From positions 101,694,480 to 101,758,479 of the forward strand of contig NC_064825.1 in the NCBI RefSeq assembly GCF_024166365.1: 64,000 nucleotides of DNA. Reading direction: 5' to 3'. This stretch comes from Elephas maximus indicus. Lineage: Eukaryota > Chordata > Mammalia > Proboscidea > Elephantidae. The notes under the pieces are model-generated. The model saw nothing but the letters and a program-made list of their open reading frames with translations, searched no databases and was not told where the DNA came from. Below, piece by piece: positions 1 to 10,989 of the stretch; position 1 is the stretch's first letter, and each line of letters begins with the position of its first letter. A program made the position numbers and the translations under genes.

Positions 1-712
1 CCAACGCCATTTGTTAAAAAGACTTCATCAAAATATTTCAAAGGACACCATCAAGAACGTGAAAAGAAAACCCATAGAATGAGATGAAATATTTGTAAAT
101 CGTATGTCTTGGACTTGTATCCAGAATATGTAAAGAACTCTTACAACTCAACGATAAAAATACAACTAACCTAATTTTAAAATGGACAAAGGATATAATG
201 GACAGCTGGATGTCTACAGGCAAAAGAATAAAGTTGAGGGCAGCTAAGAACAACCAGGTGAAGTAAGAAGGGCAAGTGTTTCAGACAAACAGGAGCACAC
301 AAAAGTCTTGAGGCTAGAAGGAATGGGGTGTATTCAGCCAGCTGAGAGAAGGCCAATTGATGAATGGACAAACAAAATGTGGTGTGCCTATACAACGGAA
401 TATTATTCAGGTGTAAAAAGGAATGAAGTACTAATACATACTACAACGTGGATGAACCTTGAAAATGTGCTAAGTGAAAGAAACCAATCACAAAAGCCAC
501 ATATTGTATGATTCCATTTATATGAAATGTCCAGAATAGGGTAATCAATAGAAACAGAAAGCAGATTAGTGGCTGCCAGGGGTTGGGGGGAAGGAAGTGA
601 TGAAAATCTTCTGGAATTAGATAGTGGTGGTTGTACAACTTTGTGAATATGCTGAAAACCACCAAATCGTATACTTTAAGAGGGTGCATATTATGGTACA
701 TGAATTTTTTTT
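1..712 (+). mobile_element. Old L1 LINE 3' end, internally deleted
   Basis: Sense-strand remains of the L1 ORF2 C-terminus and 3' UTR. The stretch near 60-180 (ggacaccatcaagaacgtg, then ccagaatatgtaaagaactc) and the block near 375-712 (ggaatattattcag, then ccacatattgtatgattcc, ending in an A/T-rich tail) are typical of mammalian L1. The middle (about 200-350) is deleted or unalignable by eye. No frame stays open for long, so it is a dead fossil. Confidence 0.85.
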
Positions 713-989
713 TTTAATGTCATTTGGGGTCACTGTGACATGTAGGGCCATGCTAAGGGATGTGAATTAAATCCTATTGGCAAAGAAAAGTTTCTTAGTA
801 ATAAATGTTAATGTGTGTGCGCCTGCACCGTCTTCCACTAGAGATGGAAAACCAGAAGGGTTGAATCAACAAGAAAAAAAAATCCCCACACAGAGCCATC
901 ACCTAGAGGCGACCACTATGAACAGTCTGTTTTATTGTCTTGCATTCTTATTTGAGTTTGTACTGTGATTATGTTTTACATACAATTTA

Positions 990-1560
990 GCATCCTGCTT
1001 TTCTCCCCCCACTGTGGCTTAAGCATTTGATTCTAATCATCCTTTAAAAATAACTTTCTTATCTAATTACAGTAGTAATTTATGGCAGAAAATTTGGAAA
1101 ATACAGAAAATTACAAAGAAGAAAATTAAAATCATCCATAATCCCACTAGTTAGGAGTAATCACTACTGACTTTTGGGTGTATTTTATGTTGTCTTTTTT
1201 TTCCTATGAGTAAACATCATTTTTAATGGCTGTTAATGGACCACCCAGTATCATAGATTACTTCTGTTGTAATCTAGTTAGGTTATTTCTGATTTTTTTC
1301 CTATATAAATAATGATGTAATAAATATCTTTGTGCATGAAGCTTTTTCATAGATGTGGTTATTTAGCATCTCAGAAATGGAATTATTGCATCAAAGACAA
1401 TATATTTAAGCTCTTTTTATATATCCTTTAATCACATTCTAACAGGGTTCTACGAATTGCATTCCTATTAGCAATCAATTAGGTTGCCTATTTCACAGCA
1501 TCCTTATCAGCATTTAGGATTATGCTTTAAAAAATTATTTTTGTTACTTTTCTTTGCATT
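990..1560 (-). mobile_element. Very old L1-like remnant, antisense
   Basis: AT-rich. It contains landmarks seen in antisense old L1 3' ends: a block reading aatttggaaaatacag, tttttaatggctg, and ggaattattgcatcaaag. Strongly diverged and with no usable ORF. An equally old L2-age repeat is the alternative. Confidence 0.45.
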
Positions 1561-1564
1561 CTAA

Positions 1565-2640
1565 TAGAGGTTTCACAAGCCAGGGAGTGACATGATCGGC
1601 TTTGTTTTTTAGATGACAGAGCTGGTCTGAAGGGAGGTGAGAGAGTGATGACGTGGTGACCAATTAAGAAACTGCTACAAAAGGAGTCCTGCTGGTGCAA
1701 TGGATAAGCGTTAGGCTGCTAACCCAAAGGTTGGTGGTCCAAACAGTCCCAGCGGCTCCGCAGGAGAAAAATGTGGAGATCTACTCCTATAAAGATTAAA
1801 AAAAAAACAAAAAACCAAGAAAATCCTATGGGGCCATTCTACTCTGTCATACAGGGTAGCTATGAGTTGGAAATCAACTTGATGACACACAACAGCATTA
1901 GGGAAAGGAATGATATACCCAGGCAATGACAGTGAGAATGGATTAGAAAGACATTTCTCAGAAAGGATAGGTTACATTTGTGACTGATCCAATGCTGGCA
2001 GGAGGAAGCCAAAGTTCAAGGTTGATTCCCAAGTGTCTTACTTTGGAGGTAGAATGGAGTGCGATAGTATTAGCCAAGACAGGGAGAATGGAGGGAGGAG
2101 TAGGTTTAGATGTAAAATAAAGCTTCCTGTTTGTGATATATTACTTTGAGTGCTTTCCAGAGTTCCAGGTGGCGATATCAAAATATCCGCTAACAACATG
2201 AGCCTGAAGCTTGGAAGAGAGCTTGGCATTGGACATAAAGGTTTGAGATTTCTCTGTATGTAAATAGTAATAAATGAGATCCCTCAGGGATGAGGAATAA
2301 ACTCTGGGGAAACCCTACATTTATAAGGCAGAAAGAAGAATGAGTGAAGGAGAAAGAGTTGCTTGGGGCATGGGAGAAGAACCAATACTAGTGCCCAAAA
2401 GCCAGGAGGCTAGAGAAGCTCAACAAGGGAGAAAGGTCAGAAATGCTAAATATTTCCAGTGCTATACAGTCAAGGAGGACAAAGACCTAGGAAGGCCCCA
2501 CAGAGAGGCCCCTGGAGAGGAATTCCAGGGAGCTGGGCAGGAGGCCAGATTTCAGAGGCCAAGAAGAAAGTAGAAGAAGGAAGCTAAATCAAAGGGTGCA
2601 GAGTTTACTTGCAGGAAGTTTGGGGGTGACGAGAAGGCAT
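1565..2640. mobile_element. Ancient dispersed repeat, family not assigned, split by an AfroSINE
   Basis: The text before the SINE (cagggagtgacatgatcggc, then ctggtctgaagggaggtgag) and after it (gtgactgatcc..., then ggagtaggtttag) reads as one degenerate sequence interrupted at 1683-1897. Phrases of the same type recur in this window near 6.8, 23.7, 25.7, 35.7 and 54.0 kb, which supports a dispersed family of L2/MIR age. I cannot name it with confidence. Confidence 0.4.
1683..1897 (+). mobile_element. AfroSINE, long form (AfroSINE-L)
   Basis: tRNA-derived Pol III SINE. The head ggagtcctgctggtgcaatgg is followed by a degenerate B-box-like region, then the middle block found only in the long form (gagaaaaatgtggagatcta...taaagatta). 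The tail (gctatgagttgg) ends in cacacaacagc. An A-rich expansion lies in the middle at 1798-1815. AfroSINEs encode nothing and are copied by a LINE reverse transcriptase. Confidence 0.9.
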
Positions 2641-2734
2641 GACAGAAGGCAGTACCTCAGTGAGGAATGATTCTTCTCAATCACTTTCATTGTGACAAGA
2701 GCTAGTCAGCGATTCCTCTCTTTACTGCTCGCCT

Positions 2735-3177
2735 TAGGGGGCACATGTAGTGCAACCCAAAGGTGGGGATGGGGCTGGGAGCCATAACACAATTACCACA
2801 AGGGGGTGGCTTTAAAGAGCAGACATTTATTTTCTGGATATTCTGGAGAAGGAAAGTCCAAATTAGGGTCTCAGCCAAGTTAATGAATGCCTTCCTTATT
2901 GGTAGCCCAGCGGTCCTTGGTTCCTTGGCATTCCTTGTCTTGTAGACAATCTTCACATGGTATATGTCTTCCTCCATGGATGTGTCTCTGCGTCTATCCT
3001 GGTATTTTTATATTTCAGAAGCGATTAGGTTTAAGACCCACCCTACTTCAGTATGACTTCATTAACATAACAAAAGAAAACCCCTATTTCCAAACAGGAT
3101 TACCTCCACAGCTACAAGGGCCATTAATTCCACACATATTTTGGGAAGGACGCAATTCAATCCGTAACAGTCTCTGA
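2735..3177 (-). mobile_element. Solo LTR of MaLR type, antisense
   Basis: Reverse-oriented LTR: a tttatt (AATAAA reversed) near 2827, cttgtagacaatcttcacat, and a distal end reading acgcaattcaatccgtaacag, the reverse complement of a typical MaLR start. No internal retroviral sequence is attached. The family (MLT1/MST-like) is assigned from memory. Confidence 0.65.
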
Positions 3178-3570
3178 CCCAGCTCTGTTAAAATCATGAC
3201 ATCTCATTCAGGCCCAAACTTTAATCTCTTTACCTATAAAATGAAGGTGTTGATGAGTAAAAGGGAATTGAAGCTAGCCACGGTTGGTGTTAGTCCACAC
3301 CCAAGATTTCACATGACTGCAGTGAAATGAGAAAAACCAACAATGTAGTATGTTTTTTCTTAAATGAAGTTAAGTATATGTAATTTAAAAGACTGCCCTT
3401 TATTCTGAAATTCTGTCTTTCCTACTTGTTTGGTGGTAAACTGCCCTTTCTTTTGTGAAATGATGGTAAACGATACCTGGTTCCCCAACTACGCCTCCCC
3501 CCACCCCCCACTAATGTTTGTTTTCATGTCTTTATTTAACAAATAAGAAGCTGGTAACCCTCTCTGCTAA
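3178..3570. other. Unassigned sequence
   Basis: I see no gene, RNA or recognisable repeat here. A short C-run (cccccacccccca) lies near 3500. Confidence 0.5.
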
Positions 3571-3775
3571 AGGAGTCCTGGTGGCACAGTGGTTAAGCCC
3601 TGGGCTACTAACCAAAAGATTGGCAGTTGGAACCAACCCAGCAGTTCCATGGGAGAAAAGACCTGGCGATCTGCTCCTGTAAAGATTACAGCCAAGAAAA
3701 TCCTATGGGACAATTCTTTTGTCTCACATGGGGTCACTATGAGTCAGAGTCAACTTGACAGCACACAACAACAAC
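3571..3775 (+). mobile_element. AfroSINE-L
   Basis: Near-complete long-form copy: head aggagtcctggtggcacag, middle block with ctgctcctgtaaagattaca, and tail gtcactatgagtcagagtc ending in gcacacaacaacaac, i.e. the RTE-like AAC tail. Confidence 0.93.
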
Positions 3776-3842
3776 CTCTAAAATCCTAAAATCAGAGCCT
3801 TCTGAAGATAGTCCAACACCCCTCCCAAAAAAAACAAACAAA

Positions 3843-3992
3843 CCGGTTGCCGTGGAGACAATTCTGACTTAAATTACCCTATAGGACAGAGCAGAGCTGC
3901 CCCATAGCGTTTCCAAGGAGCGGCTGGTGGATTCAAGCTGCCAACCTTTTGGTTGGCAGCCGAGCTCTTAACCACTGAGCCACCAGGGCTCC
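3843..3992 (-). mobile_element. AfroSINE, short form (AfroSINE-S)
   Basis: Reverse-oriented copy ending at its head (ccaccagggctcc). It lacks the ~45-bp middle block: ccaaggagcggctggtgg joins tail and head regions directly. A-rich (aaacaaac) tail sequence precedes it at 3828-3842. Confidence 0.93.
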
Positions 3993-4435
3993 GAAGATAG
4001 TCCAGAAAAGGGAAAATACAATGATGCAGGCAGCTTGCACCGGGAAGCAGGCTCTGCTTAGGCACCCGTCCCCTGCACACAGCGCAAGGTCTTTGCGTTT
4101 GGGGCCTTTGTCCCCCAGTGATGAGTTCTGGCCTTTTTTTAATCCCTCAGCCCTCCGTGTGCTTGGCAGATCTGGCCTCCAGAGCACAAGGCTGGAGCCC
4201 CTGTCACAGCTGCTCCTGCTCAGCAGGCAGGCTCTCAGGGTGTTTTATCATTTCCAGACTCCTACAAGTAGTAAATGCTCAGTAAGTATTTGATGAATAC
4301 GTGAAAAAATGAATTTATTCATACATGAATAACTCACCATCCCCCGCTTCTTAAAGCACCAAGGGCAGGGACTGTGTATCTCCCAAGTCTAAGGACAATG
4401 TTAGTAATTGGTCAGGGAATATTTGAGATTCAGCA
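3993..4435. other. Mostly unassigned; possible L2 3' end
   Basis: Near 4275-4310 (aaatgctcagtaagtatttg) and near 4353-4385 (aagggcagggactgtgtatc) there are phrases typical of L2 3' ends. Nothing else is recognisable. Confidence 0.35.
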
Positions 4436-4997
4436 GTGTATGAACTGTGTTCCCCCCTCCCCTCAAAGCTATGTTAAAGTCCTAACCTCTGGACTTGTGA
4501 AAGTGACCCTGTTTGGAAACAGAGGCTTTCTTTTGTCATTTTAATGAGGCCATGCCAGAGTAGGGTCAGTCCTAAATCTAATCCCTTCTGAGTGGAGTCT
4601 CTGGTGGCACAAATGGTTGAGCGGAAAGGTTGGTGGTTCAAACCTACCAAGAGGCACCTTCCAAAAAGAAGCCTGGAAAACCCTGTGGAGCAGTTCCATT
4701 CTGCACACGTGGGGTTACCCTGAGTTGGAATCTACCTGATGACAACTCACAACAAAAACAACACAGGCACATGCAACGGAAGATGCCATGTAACAACATG
4801 GCGACTGACACATCTGCAAGCCCAGGAATGCCAAAGATTGCTGACAGCCTTTAAAAGCTAAAACAAAATAAAGACCTGCCCTTAGAGCCAGTACCCTGAA
4901 TTTGGACTTCTAGCCTCATAACTGTGAGAAAATAAATTTCTCTTCTTCAAAGCTACCCACTTGTGGTATTTCTGTTACAGCAGCACTAGAAAACTAA
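4436..4997 (+). mobile_element. MaLR-type solo LTR, interrupted by a SINE
   Basis: The start (gaactgtgttcccccctccc, then gttaaagtcctaacc) and end (ggacttctagcctcataactgtgagaaaataaa, then ctgttacagcagcactag) are hallmark MaLR LTR sequence with an AATAAA near 4932. The two halves are separated by the SINE at 4593-4762. Confidence 0.75.
4593..4762 (+). mobile_element. AfroSINE, B form (AfroSINE-B)
   Basis: A third SINE form whose head reads like GGAGTCCCTGGGTGGTGCAAA; here tggagtctctggtggcacaa. The tail is gtggggttaccctgagttgg, ending in acaactcacaacaaaaacaac. Inserted into the surrounding LTR, so younger than it. Confidence 0.82.
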
Positions 4998-5075
4998 GGC
5001 AGGCAGAAACTGCATTTGAACCCAAGTCCTTTAACTCCAAGTCCATTGCTCTCTTCCCACACCATCACTTCCCAC
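4998..5075 (-). mobile_element. MIR SINE fragment
   Basis: catttgaacccaagtccttt and aactccaagtccattgctct match the antisense head region of MIR, an ancient mammalian tRNA-derived SINE. Confidence 0.55.
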
Positions 5076-5675
5076 AGAATGATGGCCATCCATCGTCTGC
5101 AAGGGTGAGACTGGGGAACAGGACAACCTTTCCAGGTCTCCTCAAATCAAATCCAGCAAGCAGTGTAAGCACAAAACAGGTCTTGCCTCTTGCGGCTATT
5201 TTATTCCTGTAAATGTGAACTGCCCATACATGAGACGCAGAGCTTTTAACCTTATCTTTATCGTATTCCTAGTAAAACTTGCACTTAGTTTAAGAAGTCA
5301 AATAGAATTAAAACATCTTTAGTGAAAAAATGGCCATACCTTATCCCTTCCCTCCTCCCCTCCTGAGACAAAGCCACCATTACTCTTTTGTAGGTTCCTT
5401 CTGGTATTTACTATCGTATTTCTAAAGAATCGCCTTGGACTGCCTTGTCTCCATTTGTTGGGTTTCCGCATCATCTACCGGCCAGCGTGACAGATAGAGA
5501 GTGAGCTCTTTTAAAGCACTACGTCTTCTCTTCTGCTCAGTGTAGTTACGACTCTCGGTTAACACCTTATGTTTGCATTAGGATGGTTAGGTGATTTTTA
5601 GGTATTCAAGCCAGTGCACCAAGATATGTTTGTGTTCCTTCTTGTACAATTTTTTGTTTTCCCTGAAGTTAATTA
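5076..5675. other. Unassigned, partly AT-rich
   Basis: No ORF, RNA or confident repeat. A pyrimidine-rich patch near 5344-5370 (cccttccctcctcccctcct) may belong to a very old L1. Confidence 0.4.
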
Positions 5676-5985
5676 GTTGTTGTTAGTTGCTGTTCAGTCG
5701 GCACTGACTCATGGTGTACATGGTGACCTTATGTACAACAGAATAAAATGTTGCTTGGTCCTGTGCCATCTTCACGATTGTTGGTATGTTTGGGTCCATT
5801 ACTGTGGCCATCATGTCAATCCAGCTCATTGAGGGTTTCCCTCATTTTTGCTGACCATTACTTTGTCAAACAAGACGTCTTTTTCTGGCAATTGGTTTCT
5901 CCTGATGACATGTCCAAAGTAAGCAAGCCGAAGTCTCGTCATCCTTACTTCTAAGGAAGATTCTGGTTGTATTTCTTCTAAGACT
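5676..5985 (-). mobile_element. RTE LINE 3' end, 5'-truncated
   Basis: Parallels 59108-59400 of the larger RTE below: gtgccatcttcacgattg, then ggtatgtttgggtcc, then catgtccaaagt. Covers the end of the coding region and the 3' end. Diverged from the copy at 59 kb, so older. The open frame on the plus strand here is a shadow. Confidence 0.82.
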
Positions 5986-5989
5986 GAAG

Positions 5990-6760
5990 TTAATAATTAG
6001 CTCTTTTTTTTGGCTTACTATTCTGGATACCTAACAATAACTTTTCTTGGATTTTCTAATAGCCTTTTAATATTTCCACATACCAAGATTGGGTCCCCTG
6101 ATTCCTGAGTCCCATGCCGCTTTCTTTCTTGTTTTATTCCAAGAAAGTGAGCATACCTTTTGAGAAATTCCATGTCTAAAGATGTCTTTATTTCCCTCTA
6201 ACAATTAATTGATAATTGAGCTGAACAGAGAATTCTAGGTTGAAATCATTTTCCCTCAGGATTTTGATACTTTGCTCTATTTTCTTCTAGTTTCTAATGT
6301 TTTTATTGAGTAGTCTGACTGCTAATCCTTTGTAAGAACCTACTCTTTTTGTCCCTTAAGAAGCTCTTAGGATCTTTTCTTTATCCCTAAGGTCCTGAAA
6401 TTTCATTCATTGCCATCGAGTCAATTATGACTGATAGTTACCCTGTATTACAGAGTAGAACTGTCCCCACAGGGTTTCCAAGGCTGTAGTATTTATACAA
6501 GCAGACTGCCACATCTTTGTCCTGCGGTGCAGCTAATGGGTTTGAACCACCGACCTTTCGGTTAGCACCCGGGCTCTTAGCCACTGTGCCACCAGGGCTT
6601 TTTGTTGATGTGCCTTAGTGGGGTCTTTTTTCATTCGTTGTGCTTGGTACTCAATGACTCTTTCAAACTAGAAACTCACACCTTTCCATTCTGGGGAAAT
6701 TGTTCATGTTACTTACTCAGTAATTTTCTCCCCTCCACTTCTCTGTTCTTTCTGAAATAA
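5990..6760. mobile_element. Old LINE-like AT-rich repeat, split by a SINE
   Basis: Text such as aattctaggttgaaatcatt, aggatcttttctttatccct and ctgaaatttcat, resuming after the SINE as ttgatgtgccttagtggggt, is familiar dispersed mammalian repeat sequence. It is probably an antisense piece of an old L1, but I cannot place the family. Confidence 0.5.
6410..6600 (-). mobile_element. AfroSINE-L, antisense
   Basis: Tail ttgccatcgagtcaattatg, middle block with aagcagactgccacatcttt, head gccactgtgccaccagggct. It sits inside the older repeat just described. Confidence 0.9.
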
Positions 6761-7655
6761 GGCAGAATAAGGGGGTTAGACAGTAGCGGGAGACACAATT
6801 TTAGATACAGTGGTCAGGGGAAGTCTCTCTGAGGAAGAGACACATTTGAGCAAAAACCTGAATGAATATCTTCTCAGCTCTCCCAGGAAAATTGTTATAC
6901 TTTTCCTTTGTTCCCTGTGTCATCCCTTTTTCTTTGCAGTTTCTTCTGCCTTTTTTAGTCTCTCTCTCCTGTTGGAGGCTTTCTTGACATATCTGGTAAT
7001 CCACGACTGAGCATTCACACTGAGCAGGCGGCACTAACAACTGATGGGAAGCCCTGCTTATGTGAGTGGGGCTTGTCAGCTGGTGGAGTTGACTATCAGA
7101 TGATCAGGTAGCACACTGAATTTTCCAATAGGGAACTCCTTCCTCTGGGATTACTTAGTTTCTCCAGAGAAGAATCTTCCAATCTCCCATCTGGGAGTGT
7201 TGGGGGAAAGGGTAAACCAAAGGGGAGAGGTCACCATTATTCATTCATCCAGGCTTCCTTTGATTATCTTCATTCTGCTTTCCACAGTTCCCTGAAATTC
7301 CTGGACCTTTCTGGAATTCTGCAGGTCAAACTGGTTGGCTTCTTGTTGGCATCTTCCTCTGAAGACCCTGAAGTTTCTGCTCCCTCCATCTCATCTCTTG
7401 TCCACTGTTGTCCCCTTGCCCATTCTCTTTGTCCTTATCGTTTAAATGGAGTTTGAAGAAAGCATGTAGGTAAACATGTATTCAATCTGCCATGTTTAAC
7501 CAGTACGTGAGAAGCTTTCTGAAACAAATTCTAATAAACAGATCAGTCTGAGAAACCTTTCTTTTAAAAAGAAAACTTTTGCAAAGTATTCCTCCTGTAG
7601 TGAGACCCCCATACTTGACAATTGTGGAATTTTATGGGTGAAGCAAACTCAGACA
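6761..7655. other. Mostly unassigned; old repeat fragment near 6805-6880
   Basis: agtggtcaggggaagtctct through cctgaatgaa looks like the unassigned ancient dispersed family noted at 1565. The remainder has no recognisable gene or repeat. Confidence 0.4.
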
Positions 7656-7815
7656 TCATCAAACTACTCCCAGCACCTCATTTTACGGATCTAGAAACTG
7701 AAACCCAGATAGAAGAAGTAAGTTTCCCAGAGTCACAGAGCTAGTGAGTGGCAGAAGTGTCAGGAGTCCTCATATTTCCCACTTGTAATCCTGTGCCTTT
7801 CCCACTAACATTCAG
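7656..7815 (-). mobile_element. MIR SINE
   Basis: cctcattttacggatctaga, then agtcacagagctagtgagtg, the antisense MIR core and head. Confidence 0.75.
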
Positions 7816-8039
7816 CTTTCCCAGAAAACTCCCTCAGGCAGTAGAAAGATTTTCCTCTTGATGGGGCTTCCACAGCAAACGTCTTTTTGCCCACTGGGCC
7901 AGTTTGACCCTGATCAGTCCCATCTGGAGATGAACCATGACAATGAACTAAACATGGTTTTACAGCAAGACCAGAAGCCTTCCTGGCATGTTAAACAGAG
8001 ATCATTTCTTAAAGGACAGAGTCAAAATAACAAACCCAC

Positions 8040-8330
8040 CTTAAAATAAACCTCAAGTCAGATTACCAACTAATACCTAAATGTATTTAAGCAGAAATAA
8101 GTTTAATTGTCTAATTAATTTTTCACCAATTAAGTCCATTTTTACATGTTGCATTTTACACTGCCTTGGCAATGAAAGTAATTAGATCTGTTTATAGCCA
8201 TTTTCCACTTCCTGGTTTGCTAAGTAGTTCAATGCTGTTGTCTACAGAAGATATAAATCGCCCCAAACTGGTCTCACTGCAACTTTATGAAGTTCATAAA
8301 ATACTTCTACTTACGGGGGGAGGGGAATAG
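8040..8330. promoter_or_regulatory. Unique AT-rich patch dense in homeodomain motifs
   Basis: Between about 8080 and 8190 there are several TAATT/AATTA cores: tttaattgtc, ctaattaatt, ccaattaagt, gtaattagat. The sequence is not a repeat I recognise. Regulatory function is only inferred from motif density. Confidence 0.25.
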
Positions 8331-8374
8331 CTGCAAAGATGAAAACAAGATGCAATACCGTCAAGTGGAAAGGG

Positions 8375-8870
8375 TGCAGATGATAGGCAGCCTCTAAGAT
8401 GGCGCCCAATGGCCTGCCTCCTGGTTTCCACTCTTGTGAAATCCCTTTCCCTTGAGTGTGGGCTAGACCTAAAGACTCACTTCTAATGAGTAGAATATGG
8501 TAGCACTGATGGGATGTCACTTTCAATATTAGGTTATAAAAAGATTTCCATCTTGGTTCTTCTCTTTCCCTTTCTCCATCTCTCTCTCTCTCTGATCACT
8601 CAGTGTGGGGAAAGCTATGTCATGAGCAGCCCTATGATGAGAAACTGAGGCCTCGTGCCAACAGCCACGTGAGTGAGCTTGGAAGCAGAACATCCAGGGC
8701 TAGACAAGTCTTCAGAGACTGCAGTTCTGGCCAAGAGCTTGATGGCCACCTCATGCTAAGCCACTCCTGGATTCAACAACTGTGTGAGATAATAAATATT
8801 CATTGCTTTAAGCTGTTAAGCTTTGGGAATAATTTATTACACAACAACATTGGGGAGACCTACAGATGAG
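8375..8870 (+). mobile_element. MLT1-type LTR
   Basis: gggatgtcactttcaatatt (the gtgac/ggttataaaaag segment), gaaactgaggcctcgtgcca, acagccacgtgagtgagctt, and the end gtgagataataaatattcat give the classic MLT1 order. A CT run (ctctctctctctct) lies at 8580-8594. Confidence 0.8.
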
Positions 8871-8884
8871 TCCTACTCTTCTAC

Positions 8885-8960
8885 TTCCCTACAAAATCAC
8901 CTTATATGAATCCCTGAACTTCTCTTAATTGTGCCTGTTTCACCATGTGTAAAATGGCCG
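8885..8960 (+). mobile_element. MIR fragment (low confidence)
   Basis: ccctgaacttctcttaattg then gtgtaaaatgg resembles the MIR core, weakly. Confidence 0.3.
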
Positions 8961-9118
8961 AACCATCCTTCCCAGAGCTGCCTGATTCCTTCTCTAAGGA
9001 ACGATGCTATCCCCTAATAAACATCACTAACATACACCTTAGCATGTCTGATCTTTCTTCAGCCCACCTCTCCAGCCCTCAGCTTCCACTCCTCCCCCAC
9101 CCTATCCCCATGCTCCTC

Positions 9119-9632
9119 GTTATAGATTGGATTGTGTCCCCCAAAAACGTGTGTCAACTTGGCTAGGCCATGATTCCCAGTATTGGGTGATTGTCTACCA
9201 TTCTGTGATCTGATGTGATTATCCTGTGTATTGTAAATCCTAACCTCTATGAAGTTAATGAGGTAGGATTAGAGGCTGTTATGTTAATGAGGCAGGACAC
9301 AATCTAGAGGATTAGGTTGTATCTTGAGTCAATCTTTTCTGAGATATATAAGAGAGAATTGAGCAGAGAGATGAAGGGACCTCATACCACCAAGAAAGCA
9401 GCACTGGGAGTGGAGTGTGCCATTTGGACCCATGGTCCCTGTGCTGAGAAGCTCCTGGATCAGGGGAAGATTGATGACAAGAATCTCCCCTAAAAGAAAG
9501 AGAAAGCTTTCCCTGGGAGCTGGCACCCTGAATTCGGACTTCTAGCCTCCTGGAAATGTGAGAAAATAAACTGTTTGTTAAAGTATCCACTTGTGGTATT
9601 TCTGTTGTAGCAGCATTAGATAACTAAAACGC
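9119..9632 (+). mobile_element. LTR, subfamily A (MaLR-like), near full length
   Basis: Starts ttatagattggattgtgtcc and ends gcagcattagataactaaaa. Inside are repeated motifs gttaatgaggtaggattaga, a TATA-like gatatataagagag near 9343, and aaaataaac near 9563 as polyadenylation signal. The same LTR recurs at 34195, 36112 and, reversed, 39588. No internal viral genes are present. Confidence 0.75.
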
Positions 9633-9717
9633 TCCTGCTCCACCGAACGTTTCAGCACTCTGAGCCTAACTCTGTGTCTTTGTACCACCACAAATGAGGC
9701 ATAGTAGAGAGAGTATA

Positions 9718-9795
9718 GGAGCCCTGGAGGCACAGTTGTTAAGTGCTCGGCTGCTTACCAAAAGGTAGGTGATTCAAATCCACCATCACCAAGGA
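9718..9795 (+). mobile_element. AfroSINE head fragment
   Basis: aggagccctggaggcacagt through gattcaaatccacca. The tail half is missing; the sequence drifts into unrecognised DNA. Confidence 0.75.
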
Positions 9796-10165
9796 AGGAA
9801 AGTCCTGCAGCAGAGAACCAAAGGAGACGGTGCATTGGGTTCCCAGGCCACGGAGCAAGAAAGCTGAGTGCCTTTGGGCAGAAACTGAGGGCCGGGGAGA
9901 AGTCTATGCCTGACCCATGGATTTGGCACTTATCAGCCTCCACAGCCATGTGAGCCATTTTCTTTACATGGTTCGTGAATTCTGTGAGACGCTGCAGGGA
10001 GTTAGGGAACCCAAAGAAAGGAGAGAGAGTACTGAGGTGAGAAGGAGTAGTCCATGTTAGAGATGATGGAGCGGTACAGCAGCTCGGAAAAGTTAGACAC
10101 TTGGAACATCCTTAACCTCCGCCTCATAGGAATCAGGTTTGTGCGGATGCTTATAAAAGGAATTA
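9796..10165. other. Unassigned
   Basis: No gene or repeat recognised between the truncated SINE and the L2 fragment. Confidence 0.4.
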
Positions 10166-10350
10166 TTTGTTTAAAGGCCCAGTTCAATGTCACCTTCCCA
10201 GAGAAGCCTTTCCTGGCTTTCTCAGATTTTGGCGCTCCTGCTACCATCTAGACCAAGACCAGGAACTCCCCCAGTGCAAGAACCATAGCTTGACACCTTT
10301 GGATCCTCAGTGCTTGGTATCGTTCGAAAATAAATGTCTACTGGGTAATG
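10166..10350 (+). mobile_element. L2 LINE 3' fragment
   Basis: tcaccttcccagagaagcct, then agtgcttggtatcgttcgaa and aataaatgtctactgg follow the order of an L2 3' end. Confidence 0.55.
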
Positions 10351-10383
10351 TTCTATGATTTCCTTGTGAAGATGAAGGGTTCT

Positions 10384-10582
10384 TCTTGTTGTGTGCTGTC
10401 GAGTCGATTCCGACTCATGGCAACCCAAAGTGACAGAATAGAACAGCCCCATAGGGTTTCCTGGGCTGTAATCTTTACAGGAGCAGATCACCAGGTCTTT
10501 TTCTGCAGAGCCATTGGATGTATTCGAACCTCCCACTTTCGTTTAGCAGCCGAGCACTTAATCAGTACACTACCAGGGCTCC
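10384..10582 (-). mobile_element. AfroSINE-L, antisense
   Basis: Tail tgctgtcgagtcgattccga, middle block taatctttacaggagcagat, head ctaccagggctcctg. All three segments are present. Confidence 0.93.
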
Positions 10583-10589
10583 TGAAAAA

Positions 10590-10985
10590 TTCTTAGAAGC
10601 TCAAAAATATTACTTATTACAGCACTATTTGTAATAGAGAAAATCTGGAAGCAACATAAGGATCAAATATTTCGAGGTAAGGTAAATTCTGGTTTGTCCT
10701 CATACTTGGGTGGTACGCCACCATTAAAATCATCTTGTAGAAATGTGCTGTTGACATTAAAAAATGTTCTCAATATACATTGTGAGGGAAAGAAGCAGAT
10801 TTCAAAACAGTACTATGTACAGAATGATCCCATTTTGTGTTAAAAATATAAATGTTTATATATGCATGAAAAGGGTCTGGAAGGACCCACTGGTTGTCTC
10901 TGGGTGGGTGGAATTTGCATGTTTCTTTTCCTTCCTTATGCTTATATGTATTTTGTAATTTTTCTATAATGAGCATAAATTACTT
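10590..10985 (+). mobile_element. Old L1 3' end
   Basis: cagcactatttgtaatagag, then tgtgagggaaagaagcagat and tctataatgagcataaatta are the usual final segments of an old (L1ME-like) LINE. Confidence 0.65.
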
Positions 10986-10989
10986 TTGT

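Noticed and set aside
3843..3860. ggttgccgtggagac as an RFX X-box
   Set aside because: It is the reversed tail of an AfroSINE and recurs in most copies, so it carries no special information here.
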